A DNA stretch of 45,490 bases from Nitrospira sp. bin75 (GTDB lineage Bacteria > Nitrospirota > Nitrospiria > Nitrospirales > UBA8639): positions 1 through 45,490 of the forward strand of contig MPMZ01000020.1 of NCBI GenBank assembly GCA_002238765.1, written 5' to 3'. Under the pieces are notes generated by a model. The model was not told the DNA's origin, made no database searches, and saw nothing but the letters and a program-made list of their open reading frames with translations. Both the position numbers and the translations under genes were made by a program. How positions within the stretch are numbered: position 1 is the first letter of the stretch; each line of letters opens with the position of its first letter. Below, in pieces: positions 25,310 through 34,800 of the stretch.

Positions 25310-25915
25310 ATGAAACGATCTTCAAATCTCGCCTTGCTGATCGGCTGCATGACCGGCGTGTTGTTGACCATCACGTTCGGAGCCTGTAACCCAGGGTACT
25401 CGGCCGAAACCTCCGCCGGCGGCGATGCTACGGTCCCAGTGCATGCTTTCACGTTGAACGATATCGACGGGAATCCGCTCGGCCTGGACACCTTTACGGG
25501 AAAAGTCCTGCTCCTGGTGAATACCGCCAGTATGTGCGGCAATACGCCCCAATACGAAGGGTTGCAAACGTTGTATGAACAGTATCGGGAACGGGGTTTG
25601 GAAATTCTGGCGTTTCCGGCCAATAATTTCGGAAAGCAGGAACCCGGCACGAACGAGGAGATCAAATCCTTTTGTTACACCAAATACGCTTTGGAGTTTC
25701 CCTTATTCAGCAAAATCAGCGTCAAGGGAGAGGATATGCATCCCCTCTACCACTACCTGACCACGCAAAGCCCGTTCCCCGGCGAGATCGAGTGGAACTT
25801 TCAGAAATTTCTGGTGAATCGGGAAGGAGAGATCATTGCCCGTTATCGACCCGGGCTGAAACCGCTCTCGGCCCAAATCGTTCAGGACATTGAACGCGCG
25901 CTTGACAAGAGTTGA
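25310..25915 (+). CDS. exported glutathione peroxidase-like thiol peroxidase
   Basis: A 201-residue peroxidase of the glutathione peroxidase family (PF00255), reducing hydroperoxides, probably with thioredoxin-like partners. Catalytic residues are visible: Cys76 in NTASMCGNTPQY (cysteine, not selenocysteine), Gln110 in FPANNFGKQEPG, and Trp162-Asn163 in EWNFQKFLV. The common cysteine of FPCNQF is alanine here. An N-terminal hydrophobic segment ends in FGAC (Cys26), a weak lipobox, so the protein is exported and perhaps lipidated, unlike the usual cytoplasmic enzyme. AAGGAG precedes ATG 25310. It is transcribed away from the cytochrome operon, where periplasmic peroxide defence would make sense. 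Confidence 0.9.
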   Translation: MKRSSNLALLIGCMTGVLLTITFGACNPGYSAETSAGGDATVPVHAFTLNDIDGNPLGLDTFTGKVLLLVNTASMCGNTPQYEGLQTLYEQYRERGLEILAFPANNFGKQEPGTNEEIKSFCYTKYALEFPLFSKISVKGEDMHPLYHYLTTQSPFPGEIEWNFQKFLVNREGEIIARYRPGLKPLSAQIVQDIERALDKS

Positions 25916-25921
25916 ACGTCG

Positions 25922-26260
25922 TCAGACTTCAAACTGCACGACCATTTCCTGTTCGATCATCCAATCCTGCAGCACGAGGCCAAGTCCATCAGGACCGCCT
26001 CCCGTCACGTGCCGATAGTAAAACTCGACGAGACCTTGAAACACCTGAAGGTTCAACGGCCCTTCATACCCTTGTGGGGACGTCATGCCTAGCGGCGCGT
26101 CCCCCTCCGGGTCAGCCCGCACGTCCGCATACACGTCAACGAACTCCTGTCCTTCGATTTTCAGATCAAAGAAGACGCGTGAACAGATCTGCGTCTCATG
26201 ACTTCCGGCTTCAGCAGTATTCACGAGGCAGCGTCGGAACGTGACCGTCACGATTGCCAT
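25922..26260 (-). CDS. small protein of unknown function
   Basis: About 112 residues from ATG 26260 (MAIVTVTFRRCLVNTAEAG...). Not recognised. It looks like a compact beta-rich soluble protein without signal or membrane segment (CSRVFFDLKIEGQEFVDVYADV, then NLQVFQGLVEFYYRHVTG, then MVVQFEV at the end). An open frame extends to 26338, but that would overlap the nucleotidase gene. It lies 53 bases downstream of the nucleotidase on the same strand and converges with the peroxidase gene 6 bases away. The coding call rests on the tidy placement and plausible sequence. Confidence 0.6.
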   Translation of the reverse strand: MAIVTVTFRRCLVNTAEAGSHETQICSRVFFDLKIEGQEFVDVYADVRADPEGDAPLGMTSPQGYEGPLNLQVFQGLVEFYYRHVTGGGPDGLGLVLQDWMIEQEMVVQFEV

Positions 26261-26313
26261 GGAAAGGGGTTCTGACCTTGGGCGAAGGATCTGGTTCCTT
26301 GATGAGGCTTGGT

Positions 26314-26859
26314 TTAATTCATGCCGAGTTTCCGCCACAACTCATCCCAGCCGGATACCCTGGTTGCGCCCGGGGCTGAAAACGTCCGGTTCCAGGGTTG
26401 ATCCATCAGAAAGACGCGGACGCCCTGCTCCAAATAATCACTCACGTGCTCCGGATGATCGTCCACCGCCAGGACAAGGCCCTCCGCCACGTCGGGCTTG
26501 TCCTTGGTGTGATGAAGTTCATCGAACGGGATGCCGTGTTCTTCCAGCCAAGTCAGGGTTTGCGGTCGAGCCGTCGGTCGACGCGCCGTGATCAGGACGA
26601 TCCGATACCCTTCCTGAAGTTGTTGCAGCACCCGGCGGGCGCCGGGAACCAATGGAAGCATTGGAATGCTCCGCTCGTGAAAGTAATCGAATATCTGTTC
26701 AATCAGATCCGGATCCAAATTACTGGTATCGAGGCCTCCGGCGCTGGCATACGTCTCTGAAGGCCACGGGCTGCCGGTCAATTCATGAAAAATGCGCTGA
26801 ACTTCCTGTTCGGCCTGAGCCACGACGTTATCGATATCAACGGCAAACCCCGGTCGCAT
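26314..26859 (-). CDS. HAD-family 5'-nucleotidase-like protein
   Basis: A 181-residue haloacid dehalogenase superfamily phosphatase resembling the NT5C group of 5'(3')-deoxyribonucleotidases (PF06941). Motif I is AVDIDNVV (nucleophile Asp8, acid Asp10), motif II is IVLITARRP, motif III is likely the lysine in HHTKDKPDV, and motif IV is LAVDDHPEH. Size and motif spacing fit. The substrate is likely a nucleoside monophosphate, but HAD specificity cannot be read from sequence. It is followed on the same strand by the small unknown gene at 26260. Confidence 0.8.
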   Translation of the reverse strand: MRPGFAVDIDNVVAQAEQEVQRIFHELTGSPWPSETYASAGGLDTSNLDPDLIEQIFDYFHERSIPMLPLVPGARRVLQQLQEGYRIVLITARRPTARPQTLTWLEEHGIPFDELHHTKDKPDVAEGLVLAVDDHPEHVSDYLEQGVRVFLMDQPWNRTFSAPGATRVSGWDELWRKLGMN

Positions 26860-26901
26860 ATGCGTTCAACTCCTATTGTTGATGCAAAAAAAATACCAAC
26901 T

Positions 26902-26951
26902 GTCGGGTGACGCTGCACCTGTCCTGAGCGTAGTCGAAGGGATAACCCGAC
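26902..26951. repeat. REP-like hairpin with inserted dispersed repeat
   Basis: The outer arms GTCGGGT (26902-26908) and ACCCGAC (26945-26951) form a palindrome like that at 4081-4108. The loop carries CCTGAGCGTAGTCGAAGG, related to the ends of the inverted-repeat element at 5422-5509, so one repeat seems to sit inside another. It lies in the gap between the PF09818 ATPase and nucleotidase genes. Confidence 0.5.
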
Positions 26952-27023
26952 CTACCCTTCTTTCAGGAAAGTTTGTCATTGAAACGGGTATGGCAAAACA
27001 TACTACTTATAACACGGAAGTGT

Positions 27024-28769
27024 CTATTCCTTGATCCGAAGCGTGCGCAGCCGGTTGAGGGCCGCGGCAATTTCAAAAGCACGAGGCCGGGCGAAATTCC
27101 CCGGATGTCGCTCGCCCTGGTGATAGGGATCGAGGACGTCCAGACCGGCGTCGTCAAACAGGGCGATCATGTCTTGTACGATCGCTTGCAAGCCTCCCCC
27201 CATCACACGGCGGGACGCGAGATGGAGCGCATACCCGATCGCCCGGGTCTGGCTGGCGTCCACGAGTTGTTCCACCCCACTCAGATCAATCACCTCATGC
27301 CCAAAGGCTATGGCCTCCACGGACCGGGCCTCGATTTTTACGTCGCGTTTTCCACGGGAAGGATCGAGACTCTCCCATGCGGGAACCCTGGACCCAACCC
27401 CGGCTAACGGCGACGTCGTTTCGATTTCCCGTTTGGTCCGGAGCTCTCGTGCGATGCGTTGCGCTGCTTCCGTCACGTCGAACGGCCGATAATCCTGCAT
27501 CGCCATCACCGTGTCGGCCACGTCGAAATAATCGCCGCAGCCTCCCATCACCAATACCGTGGACACCCCGTGCCGTTCATACAATTCACGAACGCGATCC
27601 ACGAACGGCGTGATGGGTTCGTGCTCTTTGTGAACCAGCGCCTGCATGCGGACATCCCGCACCATGAAATTTGTCGCGGACGTATCCTCGTCCAATAACA
27701 GCGTCGTGGCTCCGACTTCGACGGCTTCGAGAATCGAAGCGGCTTGACTGGTACTCCCGCTTGCATTGTCCGTTGAAAATTGCGCGGTCTCCTGCCCGTA
27801 CGGAAGATTCTTGATGAACCCGCTGATGTCTACCCGTTCGATGGAACGTCCATCTTCGGCTCTGATTTTGACGGCCCGTTCCGTGGTCACCACGTACTCC
27901 CGCCCGTCTGCCGGCACGTGAGAATACACCCCGCGCTCCAACGCTCGCAGGACCGTGGACTTGCCATGATACCCGCCTCCCACGATCAACGTGACACCTT
28001 TAAGGATCCCGCAACCTTCTAACGAATGCGTGAGCCTGCCGTCCTGTGCAACCGGATGCAGAAGGGGAATCGACACGCGCAGCGAATCGGGGGTGCGAAA
28101 CGGTTGCGCCCGTTCAGGTGATAGATGCCGATCTGAGGCCCCGCTGCTCCTTGGAAGAATCGCCCCGTCGGCGATGAAGGCCACCAAGCCCAACGCGTCG
28201 AGTTGGCCGCGAATCGACTCCTGATTATCGACACAATCCACAAAGGCGCGTGCGCGTTCCTCATCAACGGATCTCCATTTCATGGCCCGGTCCGCAATCT
28301 CCACTATTTCCTGACAGAGCATGGCCTCGGCTTGCCGGCCCTGGATCGTGCGACCGTGTGCCGGCAGACCTAACGACAGGCGCGCTTCGACCCACTGTGA
28401 CGTCACCACCATCGCCGTTCGTTCCAACACCTCCTGGCCGCCCACGTCAATCGCCATGAGCCCGCTTTTCCCGATCCCGCGGTTGCCGCGGCACACGTGA
28501 CGAATCGCCTCATGGACTTCACGGATCAAGAAATCCTGCAACGCCACTCGCCTGACGCGGCCTGAAAACAGATCGGGCGGGAGTTCGGCGACGGTTGCGG
28601 GAACCCGCACTCGAATTTTCGAAGGAGACGCAAAGGGATCGCCCTGCACGTGGTCGATGAACAGGGTGAACCGGGGAAAAGCGTAGGCGCCTTGCAGATC
28701 CTTGTACGCTTTATACCCCCGGCCATCGATCCGGACGAGGATGTTTCTCAGGTCATCGACGGTACGCAT
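27024..28769 (-). CDS. predicted ATPase of the ABC class (PF09818)
   Basis: A 581-residue soluble P-loop protein matching the uncharacterised 'predicted ATPase of the ABC class' family. A Walker A motif GGGYHGKST lies near residue 265, a Q-loop-like stretch and NASGSTSQAASILEA signature follow, and the Walker B is TTLLLDEDTSATNFM. The N-terminal ~240 residues (IDGRGYKAYKDLQGAY, FIDHVQGDPFASPSKI) are also typical. No transmembrane part exists, so it is not a transporter subunit. The biological role of this family is not established. It is the last gene of a four-gene run, 13 bases after the dehydrogenase. Confidence 0.85.
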   Translation of the reverse strand: MRTVDDLRNILVRIDGRGYKAYKDLQGAYAFPRFTLFIDHVQGDPFASPSKIRVRVPATVAELPPDLFSGRVRRVALQDFLIREVHEAIRHVCRGNRGIGKSGLMAIDVGGQEVLERTAMVVTSQWVEARLSLGLPAHGRTIQGRQAEAMLCQEIVEIADRAMKWRSVDEERARAFVDCVDNQESIRGQLDALGLVAFIADGAILPRSSGASDRHLSPERAQPFRTPDSLRVSIPLLHPVAQDGRLTHSLEGCGILKGVTLIVGGGYHGKSTVLRALERGVYSHVPADGREYVVTTERAVKIRAEDGRSIERVDISGFIKNLPYGQETAQFSTDNASGSTSQAASILEAVEVGATTLLLDEDTSATNFMVRDVRMQALVHKEHEPITPFVDRVRELYERHGVSTVLVMGGCGDYFDVADTVMAMQDYRPFDVTEAAQRIARELRTKREIETTSPLAGVGSRVPAWESLDPSRGKRDVKIEARSVEAIAFGHEVIDLSGVEQLVDASQTRAIGYALHLASRRVMGGGLQAIVQDMIALFDDAGLDVLDPYHQGERHPGNFARPRAFEIAAALNRLRTLRIKE

Positions 28770-28782
28770 CGGGAAGCGGATG

Positions 28783-29718
28783 CTATTGGGAAGGCTCGGC
28801 CCGTCCGGCGCTCACGCGCACGTTCGACAATTCCTCCAACGCGAGCATCAAGGCCTGCGTACCGGAGCGTCCGTGCCCATGAGCTTGAACGGCAAGATAG
28901 AGTTGATGGACCAATGCCAGCCCGGGCAGAACAAGCCTCATGCGCCGGCTTTCTTCCAGGGCCATGCCCATATCCTTCACGAAATGTTCGACAAAGAACC
29001 CGGGATCGAAGTTTCGAGCCAGGATTCGAGGCGCCAGGTTGTCCAGCGCCCAACACGCCGCGGCACCGCCCCTGATGGATTGCAGCATGGTTTCCAAATC
29101 CAACCCCGCGCGGGAGCCATACAACAACGACTCACAGACCCCGATCATCGTTCCGGCGATCACGATCTGGTTGCAGAGCTTGGCGTGCTGGCCGGCGCCC
29201 GTGGCACCCTGATGGACAATGGTTTGACCCAGGGATTCAAACAGCGGCCGGATCGCTTCCATGACGCCGGTTTCTCCGCCCACCATGATGGACAACGACG
29301 CGTTGCGCGCCCCGACGTCGCCACCCGATACCGGTGCATCCAGGAAATGCGCGCCACGAGCCTTGATGGTCTCGGCGATGGTTCCGGCCAGACTGGGAGG
29401 CGCGGTCGTCATATCCACGAACACCATTCCCACTCGCGCCTGCTGAACGAGGCCTGCTTCGCCCAGGTACACGTCGGACACGTCCATGGGGAACCCCACC
29501 ATCGTGAAGACCACGTCGGATTCGGCGGCGACCTGTGCCGGCGACTCTGCCCATCGCGCCCCTTGTTGAAGGAGTCCTTCGGCTTTTGATCGCGTTCGTG
29601 AAGAAACCGTGAGCGCATGGCCTTTGGACAGGAGGTGCCCGGCCATGGCCGCCCCCATCACACCCGTCCCGATCCATCCAAGACGTAGCGGAGAAGGAAG
29701 TATGAATGGTCCGGACAT
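28783..29718 (-). CDS. NAD(P)-dependent beta-hydroxyacid dehydrogenase
   Basis: A 311-residue member of the 3-hydroxyisobutyrate dehydrogenase family. It has an N-terminal Rossmann motif [17 protein letters not shown], the substrate loop [18 protein letters not shown] and the catalytic-lysine helix [12 protein letters not shown], followed by the all-helical C-terminal domain. It likely oxidises a beta-hydroxyacid or reduces a semialdehyde (glyoxylate or succinate semialdehyde reductases share this fold); specificity cannot be resolved. It sits 10 bases downstream of agmatine deiminase, so it may handle a product of polyamine or GABA metabolism, which is inference. Confidence 0.88.
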   Translation of the reverse strand: MSGPFILPSPLRLGWIGTGVMGAAMAGHLLSKGHALTVSSRTRSKAEGLLQQGARWAESPAQVAAESDVVFTMVGFPMDVSDVYLGEAGLVQQARVGMVFVDMTTAPPSLAGTIAETIKARGAHFLDAPVSGGDVGARNASLSIMVGGETGVMEAIRPLFESLGQTIVHQGATGAGQHAKLCNQIVIAGTMIGVCESLLYGSRAGLDLETMLQSIRGGAAACWALDNLAPRILARNFDPGFFVEHFVKDMGMALEESRRMRLVLPGLALVHQLYLAVQAHGHGRSGTQALMLALEELSNVRVSAGRAEPSQ

Positions 29719-29728
29719 GAAGTAACGT

Positions 29729-30859
29729 TTACCCGGCCGGCAAGGCCGGTTGTTGTTGAGTCAGGCAATGCAACGTCCCGAACCCCCACGCCAAATCGAC
29801 CGCGTGGATTCCGATTACCGGGCGGTCCTGAAACACTTCACTCAAAATGCCCAAGGCTATCCGGTCATTGGGATCGTTGAACGTCGGAACCAGGACCACC
29901 GCATTCGCAATATAAAAATTGGCATAGCTCGCCGGGAGCCGGCGGCCGTCAAAGTACAGCGGGGCCGGCATGGGCAACGGAATCACTTCGATTTTCGCTC
30001 CGTTCTCCAACGCCGCGTTCTCCAGGCGCTCCCGGTTTTCGGCCAACGCGCGATAGTTGGCGTCACCGCTGTTTCGTTCCTGACACAACACCACGGTCAT
30101 CGGATTCACGAAGCGACACACGTCATCCACGTGCCCGTGGGTATCGTCCCCGGCAATGCCTTTGCTCAACCAGACGACGTTGGTGACGCCCAGGGATTCC
30201 CTGAACACCGACTCATAGTCCGAGGCCAGAAACCCCGGATTACGGACCTGGACAACGCGATCCAGCAGACATTCTTCGGTAGTCAAGAGGGTCCCGGTCC
30301 CGTTCACGTCGATGCTGCCCCCTTCCAGGACCACCTTACGCCCCTTGTGGACGACGGGGAAGGCACGGCATTTCAACCGCGCAGCCAGTTTCACCGGCAC
30401 CAGATCGTCGTTTTTCCAATCCGGATAACGGGCCCACGCGGTAAACCGGAACCGCGCGATGGCGGCTTCCGAAGGCGGACGATTCCGTGTCACAAAAATC
30501 GGACCGAAGTCGCGAGTCCACCCGCGATCCGTTACAATCCGAAAAAAATCGACAGCGGACAGATCGGCTCCGGCCCGTGTCAACACGCTCCGCGCACGAC
30601 CCTCATGGCTCCGGGACTGCACGAGGATACGGACCCGTTCTCCTTCCGCCAACTTCCGGACTATCTCTCCATAAACCCAATGAATCGCGGCCAGTTTCCC
30701 GGGCCAATCAGAAGCATTATGAGGCCACCCCAGCCAGGTCGCCTCGTGCGGCTCCCATTCCGCGGGCATGCGAAAGCCAGATCGGGCAGGGACGTGGTCC
30801 GGAGCCTTTTTTCTAGTCGCTCTGGTCAAAGAACCGCTTCGTGAGGCCGCCATATGCAT
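29729..30859 (-). CDS. aguA: agmatine deiminase
   Basis: Hydrolyses agmatine to N-carbamoylputrescine and ammonia, in the peptidylarginine-deiminase-like family (PF04371). Family motifs are plain: [40 protein letters not shown] and the C-terminal catalytic Cys in [12 protein letters not shown]. The start is uncertain. ATG 30859 and ATG 30853 overlap the end of aguB by ~40-47 bases, TTG 30829 overlaps by 17 bases and gives a more usual N-terminus, and ATG 30769 would cut into the conserved start. No clear ribosome site helps. With aguB directly upstream, the pair converts agmatine to putrescine. Second gene of a four-gene operon. Confidence 0.93.
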   Translation of the reverse strand: MHMAASRSGSLTRATRKKAPDHVPARSGFRMPAEWEPHEATWLGWPHNASDWPGKLAAIHWVYGEIVRKLAEGERVRILVQSRSHEGRARSVLTRAGADLSAVDFFRIVTDRGWTRDFGPIFVTRNRPPSEAAIARFRFTAWARYPDWKNDDLVPVKLAARLKCRAFPVVHKGRKVVLEGGSIDVNGTGTLLTTEECLLDRVVQVRNPGFLASDYESVFRESLGVTNVVWLSKGIAGDDTHGHVDDVCRFVNPMTVVLCQERNSGDANYRALAENRERLENAALENGAKIEVIPLPMPAPLYFDGRRLPASYANFYIANAVVLVPTFNDPNDRIALGILSEVFQDRPVIGIHAVDLAWGFGTLHCLTQQQPALPAG

Positions 30860-31712
30860 CAACCCGACGATCCCGGAGAAAAGGCCAGTTGCGCCGGACT
30901 TCCTCAACCCGGCTCACGTTCACTTCGGCGAACACAATCTCTTCCTTGTCGACCGACGCTTCAGCCAGGATCGCGCCGAATGGGTCGCACACGAACGAAC
31001 TCCCCCAAAATTCGATCCCGTCTCCCCCCGCATCGGGTTTCTCATGGCCCACCCGATTCACCGCGGCGACAAACACGCCATTCGCAATCGCGTGACTGCG
31101 CTGAATCGTTTGCCAGGCACTTCGTTGCGAGTCGCCTTCCTGTGCTTTTTCCGATGGATGCCAACCGATGGCGGTGGGATAGAACAACATCTCGGCACCC
31201 TGAAGCGTCGTGAGCCGCGCGGCTTCGGGATACCATTGGTCCCAACAGATGAGGGTGCCGATTTTGCCCGCACTCGTTTGAATCGCCTGAAAGCCCCTGT
31301 CGCCCGGAGTAAAATAAAATTTCTCGTAGTAAGCCGGATCATCGGGAACGTGCATCTTGCGATAGAGACCGGCAATGGATCCGTCGCCGTCAACCACGAC
31401 CACCGAGTTGTGGTACATCCCGGCCGTCCGTCGTTCAAAAACCGGGACGATAATCACCACGTTGTGCTTGCCCGCCACTTTGCCCAACTCCTCGGTCGAG
31501 GGACCGGGCACCGGCTCGGCCAAATCAAACAACGCCGGATCTTCCGTCTGACAAAAATATGGCGAACGAAACAGTTCCGGCAAGCAGACGACCTTGGCTC
31601 CACGCCGTGCGGCTTCCTCAACTTTTGCCAGGGCAGAGCCGAGGTTCTCGTGAGGCACGGCCCCACACGCCATCTGGACCAAAGCTACCGTCAAATTGTT
31701 TCCGGGGTTCAT
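30813..31712 (-). CDS. aguB: N-carbamoylputrescine amidase
   Basis: A 299-residue carbon-nitrogen hydrolase (PF00795) that turns N-carbamoylputrescine into putrescine, CO2 and ammonia. The nitrilase triad is visible: Glu46 (CLPELF), Lys119 (YRKMHVPDDP) and Cys156 (LICWDQWYPEAAR). The stretches HVPDDPAYYEKFYFTPGD and WGSSFVCDPFG are characteristic of AguB. It is the first gene of the operon aguB-aguA-dehydrogenase-ATPase, followed by aguA with overlap. No arginine decarboxylase is in the window, so agmatine comes from elsewhere. Confidence 0.93.
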   Translation of the reverse strand: MNPGNNLTVALVQMACGAVPHENLGSALAKVEEAARRGAKVVCLPELFRSPYFCQTEDPALFDLAEPVPGPSTEELGKVAGKHNVVIIVPVFERRTAGMYHNSVVVVDGDGSIAGLYRKMHVPDDPAYYEKFYFTPGDRGFQAIQTSAGKIGTLICWDQWYPEAARLTTLQGAEMLFYPTAIGWHPSEKAQEGDSQRSAWQTIQRSHAIANGVFVAAVNRVGHEKPDAGGDGIEFWGSSFVCDPFGAILAEASVDKEEIVFAEVNVSRVEEVRRNWPFLRDRRVDAYGGLTKRFFDQSD

Positions 31713-31864
31713 GAGATGAGACTACCGAAACCTCCGCTATCCTACAACATTCCTCTGCAGCACTTGATGGAAGACGCTATCTCTAAAGGGAGAATGGTTA
31801 CGAAAAAATATCCTGCTTTCCCGTTTACTTGGGAGGTGCTTCAGTTTTCAAAAACACTGGCAAA

Positions 31865-34800
31865 TTAAAACCTCCGCTCTTCCCGAATTTTTGCATCCTC
31901 AATCAGACCACTTAAATAATCGATATATTTCCCCAGCCACGATTGGATCTTCGCTGAAGAAAATTCTTTCAACCATTGCCTTGCGGCATCACGTTTTCTC
32001 GACAGGTAATCACTTTCAGGCCCGCTCCATCCACCCGTATAAAAATGTCCTAACAGATTGTATGCTACACGGTCATCATCACAAAATTCTTCGATAAATA
32101 AACTCGTCAGCCCGCCACCTGTTTCTTGATCCAGGGTTTTGGGTAAGATTTCCAGAATCAGCCATTGCCGTTTCTCCGTATCTTCCTTGAGCCATCTCAA
32201 CACCTTTTCCGCCGGCAGGTATTTGACCGGGCTTTGTTTCGACATATCTTCAAAGCCGATAGGAGCAAGCCAGTGAATCACTGTACGACGGTCATCTGGT
32301 TTTGATACTAGAATCTCCGATATAACCTTCCATGCTTCGCACGGACAATCAAAAACGATCTTATCCGCGATTTCCGCAACAAAACTTGTGTCACCATGAT
32401 GAGAAATTCGTCTCATATTTCTCAATATTTCGTTCAGCAAATTCACGCTTCGCGTTGGATGTTTTTTTATGAACTCTTTCGCTATCTCATTCCAGTAATA
32501 CATAGTCATGAGGTCAGCAGTCTCGGAAAGCATAGTGAGAACTTCAAATACCAATGCTTCAGGAAAATCGTCAGGGGAGCCTTGCCAAAAGTAATAATTG
32601 TATATAAGCCATGTGCAGACTTTGAAAGTAGTCTGATCGGGATGTTCCAGCAGTGTGGTAATGATCTCCTGAAATAACTGGTCCGATATCTTGTCTTTGT
32701 CTTGTTGGAATACGAATCCGGCAAAAGCCGTTGAATCAATTTCCTCTTCCCTTAACAGGATTAACATCTCATGCAACAGTGATTCGGTGAAACCGAAAGA
32801 CCCGATACAAGCAATGGTGATTTTTCGTGTTTTTTGATTGTGCAACAAACGGTGCAATAACGTTTCCCAACGCTTTTCGTCCTGAGCACGTAGACCGCTG
32901 AAGTACCCACTTACGAAGGACGCATTGTTATCGGCATGACCCGATTCGATATGTCTCAATAATTCCTCCTCAAATTTTGATTCAGCCAGTTTCCCGCATT
33001 CCATTCCCAACTCCGGCAGTCGATACCCTGATGCTCTAACCAGTTTGGGCAGGTATTCTGAAAATGTGGTTAAATCTCTCATGTATTCCCCGGCCAAGGT
33101 CCGCACTCGTTTGCCGGACAGTTCTGATTCCTTACGTTCTCCTCCATCAAACAAATGACCCTCTTGCCAAGTGCTGTGCAGGACGTAACGTTCCGTTCGC
33201 TCCCAGAGTGACGTACCCGTCAACACCTTATCCAATTGTCTGATTCTGCCAAGTATTGTGTCGGCATCCTCCGAATCACCACTTCTCCGCCAGAGTGTGC
33301 GGGTGACAAACCGGGTAAGCGGTTCTCGATTTATCTCTTTGTCTTCGGCAAGTTCAAACAGGATATCCATGACTTCACTTGCCATCGCTTCGATTCGCAC
33401 AAGACCTTCGCTGGCGGTGGCGAGTACATCCGGAACTCGATTCTGATCTGCTGCATTAAACCCCTTCATTTCAACACGCAGGAAGCGTAATACCTCTCGC
33501 CAGTAATCAAAGACTTCACCGTATGTCTTCGGACGCCAGAATTCGATGGTTGGTTTCAGTCCTTGGTACTCAGCGCCGATTACCCTGAAACCACCATCGG
33601 TTTTCAGCCATTGTTGACACATTTCCAATCCAAGGGCGCGGCGACCGGCATCATTGCTCATGACCAGATCTTTCAGAATAGGAAGCCGTTTTGAGGGCGC
33701 AGCCTGAGTCGCTGCCCACCCCAGCCCGACGTTGAACAAACTGAGCAAGAGCCCTTTGGAGTTATTCGAATATCCTGCATTCTCTGCCAGCGCCATCGGT
33801 ATTAACACGTTTACCGCTCGTGTAAAGAACTCATCCCATGCGGCTATCTTTTCCAAAGCCCCGACAACATCCTGGCGACCCGCATGCCAGGCATAGAGTT
33901 GTTCATGCGGCCATGTTTTGATGGTTCTTTCCAGTAACGCCAGCGTGCCCGCCGGATCTGCTTCCGACAGGTAGTTCAGAAATCGCAAGCCTGTTTCCGA
34001 GACCAGAAAATTGCGGTCAGAGAAGGGGCCCGTTGGGGATAGTATCTCCTTTACCACGGTCTGGGCTGGCGATGCTCCATGGGCATAAATAAACAATTTT
34101 AAGAACCAGCGTTTCATGCCGGGTGGAATTCGTTCCATGAATGCCTGAAATGAAAATCCGTGGCCGTAGTTTTTCCAAAAATCCACCCACAGGTGAATGT
34201 GCAAGGCCTTTGGCACGATAAATAACGTATGGCTCCCTTGTAATATCCGTTTATCCCGGTAGTGTTGAACAATCTCTTGAAATTTTGCCCAAGTGATGGC
34301 ATGGTCGGCTTCTTTGACAAGATTGCATATGAATTCACCTTCTTCACTGACCGGCGATTCAAAACCGAAGCGGTGAAAAAGGGCTATGTGGCGTAAGACG
34401 ATCCGGTGTTGCTCGGCATCCCGGCTGTCCATTGCTTTATGTCCGACGATAAAACGATCCCATATAGGAACGTCGGCAGGAGTTTTCAGGACGTGGTCGG
34501 GATTGCTTTTCAGATTTTCGCCGACGAGGTGGGCGACGCGCGGGGAGCCGCTGCACCACCCTGCCCAATTATGCAGATCGACATTTTGTTGAAGATAACC
34601 GAACAGGATATTTTTGATTTGCTCGTCTGCAAGCGGGGGGCAGTGATACATCCGCATTGCACTATCGTAGGTTTCGTCCGGGCCATGATCGATCGTGATT
34701 AATTTAATCCCTCTAAGACCTTTCAAGGCCGACCAGATGGAAGTTCTGTCACGATTATCGCAGTCATCAATGACTAACGTGACGGAATAGTGTCGGTCAG

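Noticed and set aside
28702-29589. Plus-strand 295-codon open frame
   Set aside because: It is the antisense shadow of the dehydrogenase gene, which has clear Rossmann and catalytic motifs.
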